The notes beneath the pieces are model-generated. The model was not told where the DNA came from, did no database searches, and was given only the letters and a program-made list of their open reading frames with translations. This document shows, in pieces, positions 61,099-64,000 of a DNA stretch of 64,000 nt. Origin of the DNA: Brevibacillus invocatus (GTDB lineage: Bacteria > Bacillota > Bacilli > Brevibacillales > Brevibacillaceae); the NCBI RefSeq assembly GCF_003710915.1, contig NZ_RHHR01000029.1, positions 62,001 through 126,000 of the forward strand, in the 5' to 3' direction. Within the stretch, counting starts at the first letter, position 1; each line of letters opens with the position of its first letter. Position numbers and translations under genes: made by a program.

Positions 61099-62599
61099 CG
61101 CCCTTGCTTCCTTTCTCTTGTCCTTCAAGATAGCGCCGCAGCCGTTCTCTTACCCGCTCATCCATCCCGCCATGCTCCCGCTGGATGTCCTGCTCCAATG
61201 CCTGCCAGCCCTCGCGAAAAGATTTCTTGGGCAGCGGAGTTGTATGCCTGTAGCTGTTCCAGCCCTTGAGCGGCCCGATTCTCACTTTGATGACACCGTC
61301 TTGCAGCAGGAGCTTTTGCATGACTCGTGCCCAGCGCAGAGCCCTGCCGTACCGCTTGTGCGAGGACATGACGTAGCGAAATCCTTTCATGCCTGTGCTC
61401 TCTTCTCGCGACCTTTCGCCCTGTTCCACTTTGCGCTGGCGCAAATAGACCAACATGTCGTGCAACGGAATCTTGACCGGGCACGCTTCATAGCAGGCGC
61501 CGCACAGACTGGAGGCATTGGCGATGTCATCCCACTCCGCCACGTTTTTGTTCAGCGCCGGCTTCAGCACCGCGCCGATCGGTCCGCTGTAGGTGCTGCC
61601 GTACGCGTGTCCGCCGATGTGCCGATAGACCGGGCACGCATTGAGACAAGCGCCGCAGCGAATGCAGTTGAGCAGCTCCTGAAAATGCGGATCGCCCAAT
61701 TGCAGGGAGCGTCCGTTATCGACGATGATCAGGTGCATCTGCTCGGGACCGTCACGATCCTCTGCACGGCGTGGCCCGGAAATCCCCGACATGTAGACTG
61801 TCAGCTTTTGTCCCGTCGCAGACCGAGGTAAAAGTGTCGCCATCACCTCAAGATCAGCCCAGGTGGGAACGATCCTCTCCATGCCCATCAGCGTGATTTG
61901 AGTCTTTGGCACCGTCGTCACCATACGGGCGTTGCCTTCATTTTCAAACAGAACGATCGAGCCGCTCTCCGCGATCGCGAAGTTGCAGCCTGTCATCCCG
62001 ATATCAGCTTCGAGGAATTTCTCCCGCAGCTTTCTGCGCACAAAGCCTGCCAAAGCAGTCGTATCCGGTGGCAGCTCCTCTCCCGCTTCCTTGGATAACA
62101 GCTCGGCGATCTGGTAGCGGTTCTTGTGTATGGCCGGAATGATGATATGAGATGGAGGTTCTTTTGCCAGCTGGATGATGTACTCACCCAGATCCGTCTC
62201 CACCGCTTCCACGCCTGCCCCTTCCAGCGCCTGGTTGATGTGCAGCTCCTCCGAGACCATGGACTTCGATTTGACGACTGAACGTGCACCGCGCAGTCTC
62301 GCGATTTCAAGCGTCAGCGCAGCAGCTTCCTCCGCCGTGTCGGCAAAATGGACGTGAACCCCGTTGGCCCGCGCATTTTCAACGAATTCCTGCAGGTAGT
62401 AGTCCAGATGCGCGATGGTGTGCAGTCTGATCTGCCGCGCGCGCTCCCGCCACTCCTCCCAGTTGGGGTGCTCCTCTGAAGCTGCCTGCTTGCCGGCGCG
62501 AAGCCGTTCTGTCGTAAATTTGACGGCATTGCGCAGGAATTCGTCGGAAAGTGCGTGGCGTACCCGCTCCTGAACCGTGCTAGGATCGGCTGATCGCAT
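61091..62599 (-). CDS. lutB: Lactate utilization iron-sulfur protein B
   Basis: A 502-residue protein with an N-terminal LUD domain and two ferredoxin-type clusters: CIRCGACLNACPVYR and LCGACYEACPVKIPL. The overlap with lutA is 20 bp. It passes electrons in the LutABC lactate oxidase. Confidence 0.94.
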   Translation of the reverse strand: MRSADPSTVQERVRHALSDEFLRNAVKFTTERLRAGKQAASEEHPNWEEWRERARQIRLHTIAHLDYYLQEFVENARANGVHVHFADTAEEAAALTLEIARLRGARSVVKSKSMVSEELHINQALEGAGVEAVETDLGEYIIQLAKEPPSHIIIPAIHKNRYQIAELLSKEAGEELPPDTTALAGFVRRKLREKFLEADIGMTGCNFAIAESGSIVLFENEGNARMVTTVPKTQITLMGMERIVPTWADLEVMATLLPRSATGQKLTVYMSGISGPRRAEDRDGPEQMHLIIVDNGRSLQLGDPHFQELLNCIRCGACLNACPVYRHIGGHAYGSTYSGPIGAVLKPALNKNVAEWDDIANASSLCGACYEACPVKIPLHDMLVYLRQRKVEQGERSREESTGMKGFRYVMSSHKRYGRALRWARVMQKLLLQDGVIKVRIGPLKGWNSYRHTTPLPKKSFREGWQALEQDIQREHGGMDERVRERLRRYLEGQEKGSKGDE

Positions 62600-63341
62600 G
62601 TCCGCTCACCCCCTCGTACAGCAATTCCGCCAGATGCATGACCCGGATCGGCTCCTTTCGAACATGCAGATGTCCCGCGATATTCATCAGACAGCCCATA
62701 TCCGTCCCAACCAGCACCTGTGCCTCGGTCTCCAGGATGTGGTCGACCTTCTCACTCACCATCGCACCGGAAATATCGCTCATCTTCACGGCAAACGTAC
62801 CGCCAAACCCGCAGCAGTCCTCGGCAAAAGGCAATGGAACAAGCTCCAGCCCCTTCACCTGCTCCAGTAACAGCAGCGGTTCTTCCTTGACCCCGAGCAG
62901 CCGAGACCCGTGACAGGAAGGATGGTAGGTGACTTTGTGGGGAAAGGTCGCCCCGATATCCTGTATGCCCAGCACGCGAATCATGAATTGGGAAAATTCA
63001 AACGTTTTCTTCTGCAAGCGGAACGCTTTTTCCAGCATGACCGGATCGTCAGCAAACAGCTCGGGATAGTAATGGTGAATCATGCCCGTACAGGAACCGG
63101 AGGGAGAGAGGACGTAATCGCTCTCTTCGAAGGCCTCCAGAATCGTGTGTGCTGACGCTTTGGCTTCCTGCCAGTAGCCACTGTTGAACGCCGGCTGCCC
63201 GCAGCAGGTCTGCACGTCAGGAAAGTGAAGCGCAATGCCGTATCGGGCCAGCAGGCGGACCATCGCCTCCGCAGCGCGCGGATACAGACTGTCGCACAGG
63301 CAGGTCACAAACAAGGAAATTTTCACCGTTTCCACCTTCAT
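62580..63341 (-). CDS. lutA: Lactate utilization Fe-S oxidoreductase A
   Basis: The 253-residue protein has two CCG domains: VQTCCGQPAFNSGY and AEDCCGFGGTFAVKM, which bind the unusual iron-sulfur cluster of this family, and FVTCLCDSLYP at the start. First lut gene, after the aldolase/dehydrogenase gene. Confidence 0.94.
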   Translation of the reverse strand: MKVETVKISLFVTCLCDSLYPRAAEAMVRLLARYGIALHFPDVQTCCGQPAFNSGYWQEAKASAHTILEAFEESDYVLSPSGSCTGMIHHYYPELFADDPVMLEKAFRLQKKTFEFSQFMIRVLGIQDIGATFPHKVTYHPSCHGSRLLGVKEEPLLLLEQVKGLELVPLPFAEDCCGFGGTFAVKMSDISGAMVSEKVDHILETEAQVLVGTDMGCLMNIAGHLHVRKEPIRVMHLAELLYEGVSGHAISRS

Positions 63342-63390
63342 TCTTCCGTCATCCCTTTTTCTTCGTGGATGCGGTCACAGATACCTGCCA

Positions 63391-64000
63391 CTATCGCGTG
63401 AATGCCGCCGGTACACCGCCGTCAATCGTCAGCATGCAGCCCGTCGTTTTTTCCGCTCGGGAAGAAGCAAAGAACAGGATGCCCTCCGCGATATCCTTCG
63501 GGTAGATATTGACCAAAAGAGTGGTTCGCTTGCGGTAGTACTCTTCCAGCTCATCCGGCTCGATCCCGTAAGCAGCGGCACGCTCATTGCGCCAATTGGA
63601 ATTCCAGATGGCCGAGCCCTGCAAAATCGCGTCTGGAAGAATCGAGTTGACACGAATCCCGTACTCGCCCCCCTCAGCAGCGATACAACGGGCCAAATGA
63701 ACCTCCAATGCCTTGACGGAGCTGTAGGCGGTCACATTTTTCCCTGCGTAGACAGAATTTTTCGAGCCGACGAATACCATGCTGCCCCCGATTCCCTGCT
63801 CCTTCATTTGCTTGAAAGCCTCGCGAGCCACGAGGAAGTAGCCTGTGCCAAGCACGGAAAGGTTGAGCTCCCACTCCTTGAGCGTCGTTTCATCAAAAGG
63901 GCTGGAGGTAGCCAGACCGGCATTGTTGACCAGCACATCGATTCCACCGTAGGCAAGCGCCGCTTCCTTCATCGCCGCCGCTACCTGATCTTCGCGCGTG
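63391..64000 (-). CDS. Bifunctional rhamnulose-1-phosphate aldolase / lactaldehyde dehydrogenase (C-terminal part)
   Basis: Open to the right window edge; about 203 codons visible. They are the end of an SDR domain: DVLVNNAGLATSSPFDET, VFVGSKNSVYAGKNVTAYSSVKA (Tyr and Lys of the active site) and GIRVNSILPDAILQGSAIW, ending DGGVPAAFTR. The sequence and place fit RhaE-type fusion enzymes whose N-terminal aldolase splits rhamnulose-1-phosphate and whose SDR half oxidises lactaldehyde. The N-terminal half is outside the window, so the fusion is inferred. Confidence 0.85.
   Translation of the reverse strand, partial: TREDQVAAAMKEAALAYGGIDVLVNNAGLATSSPFDETTLKEWELNLSVLGTGYFLVAREAFKQMKEQGIGGSMVFVGSKNSVYAGKNVTAYSSVKALEVHLARCIAAEGGEYGIRVNSILPDAILQGSAIWNSNWRNERAAAYGIEPDELEEYYRKRTTLLVNIYPKDIAEGILFFASSRAEKTTGCMLTIDGGVPAAFTR

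Noticed and set aside
1-64000. tRNA, rRNA, insertion sequence or integrase genes
   Set aside because: None recognised on either strand. The mobile-looking parts are phage remnants and short repeats only.

Overview
The window reads as chromosome of a spore-forming Gram-positive bacterium, most likely Brevibacillus or a close relative in Paenibacillaceae. The reasons are strong GGAGG-type ribosome binding sites on almost every gene, roughly 50% GC, and genes for exosporium-type, germination and YdjO/YwbE-type proteins. MrfAB, GbsR/OpuA, lutABC-rha and PBSX-type phage genes all point the same way. The genus is an inference from gene content; no rRNA or tRNA gene was found.

Layout. 1-11451 (minus): an eight-gene operon with an ABC-2 transporter, a MoxR ATPase, a DUF58 protein, two membrane VWA proteins, a coiled-coil membrane protein and a large secreted/membrane protein; it continues past the left edge. 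11609-16201: proline dehydrogenase, two convergent MocR-type regulators (one has lost its PLP lysine) and a GNAT acetyltransferase. 16262-20121: MrfB/MrfA DNA repair pair preceded by a small, possibly frameshifted ORF. 20350-25110: a VOC-luciferase-like pair, then a TetR-controlled VOC-AlkC-TetR-MDR operon whose promoter lies inside a 27-bp perfect palindrome. 25169-33876: PadR/HAAS pair, Fe-alcohol dehydrogenase, VWA lipoprotein, and a LysR regulator divergent from a DUF3311-symporter-nitrilase operon, then DedA. 33877-34742: almost gene-free, with two homologous 83-nt structured elements in inverted orientation. 34743-38546: opuA glycine betaine transporter with a divergent GbsR-type regulator. 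38692-43310: small genes and two decayed loci (Hpt-receiver; a germinant-receptor remnant fusing a permease N-terminus to a Ger(x)C C-terminus), then a histidine kinase. 43422-45576: exosporium-like cluster. 45773-47173: soluble chemoreceptor.

47215-57083 is a worn accessory region. It has a holin/amidase lysis pair, cold-shock and secreted-protein genes, a broken PBSX-like tail cluster full of single-base homopolymer frameshifts, a cupin gene flanked by a ~120-bp direct repeat, an SDR/C39-peptidase chimera, a flavin reductase, an XRE regulator, GNAT genes (one truncated) and a phage-type regulator.

57243-64000 (minus): a rhamnose catabolic operon (aldolase/dehydrogenase, mutarotase, kinase, isomerase) with lutABC embedded. 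Together these would take L-rhamnose through lactaldehyde and L-lactate to pyruvate.

The strongest candidates for something undescribed are the twin 83-nt elements, the MoxR-VWA-ABC operon, the lysine-less MocR protein and the exosporium-like cluster with an unknown helical partner.
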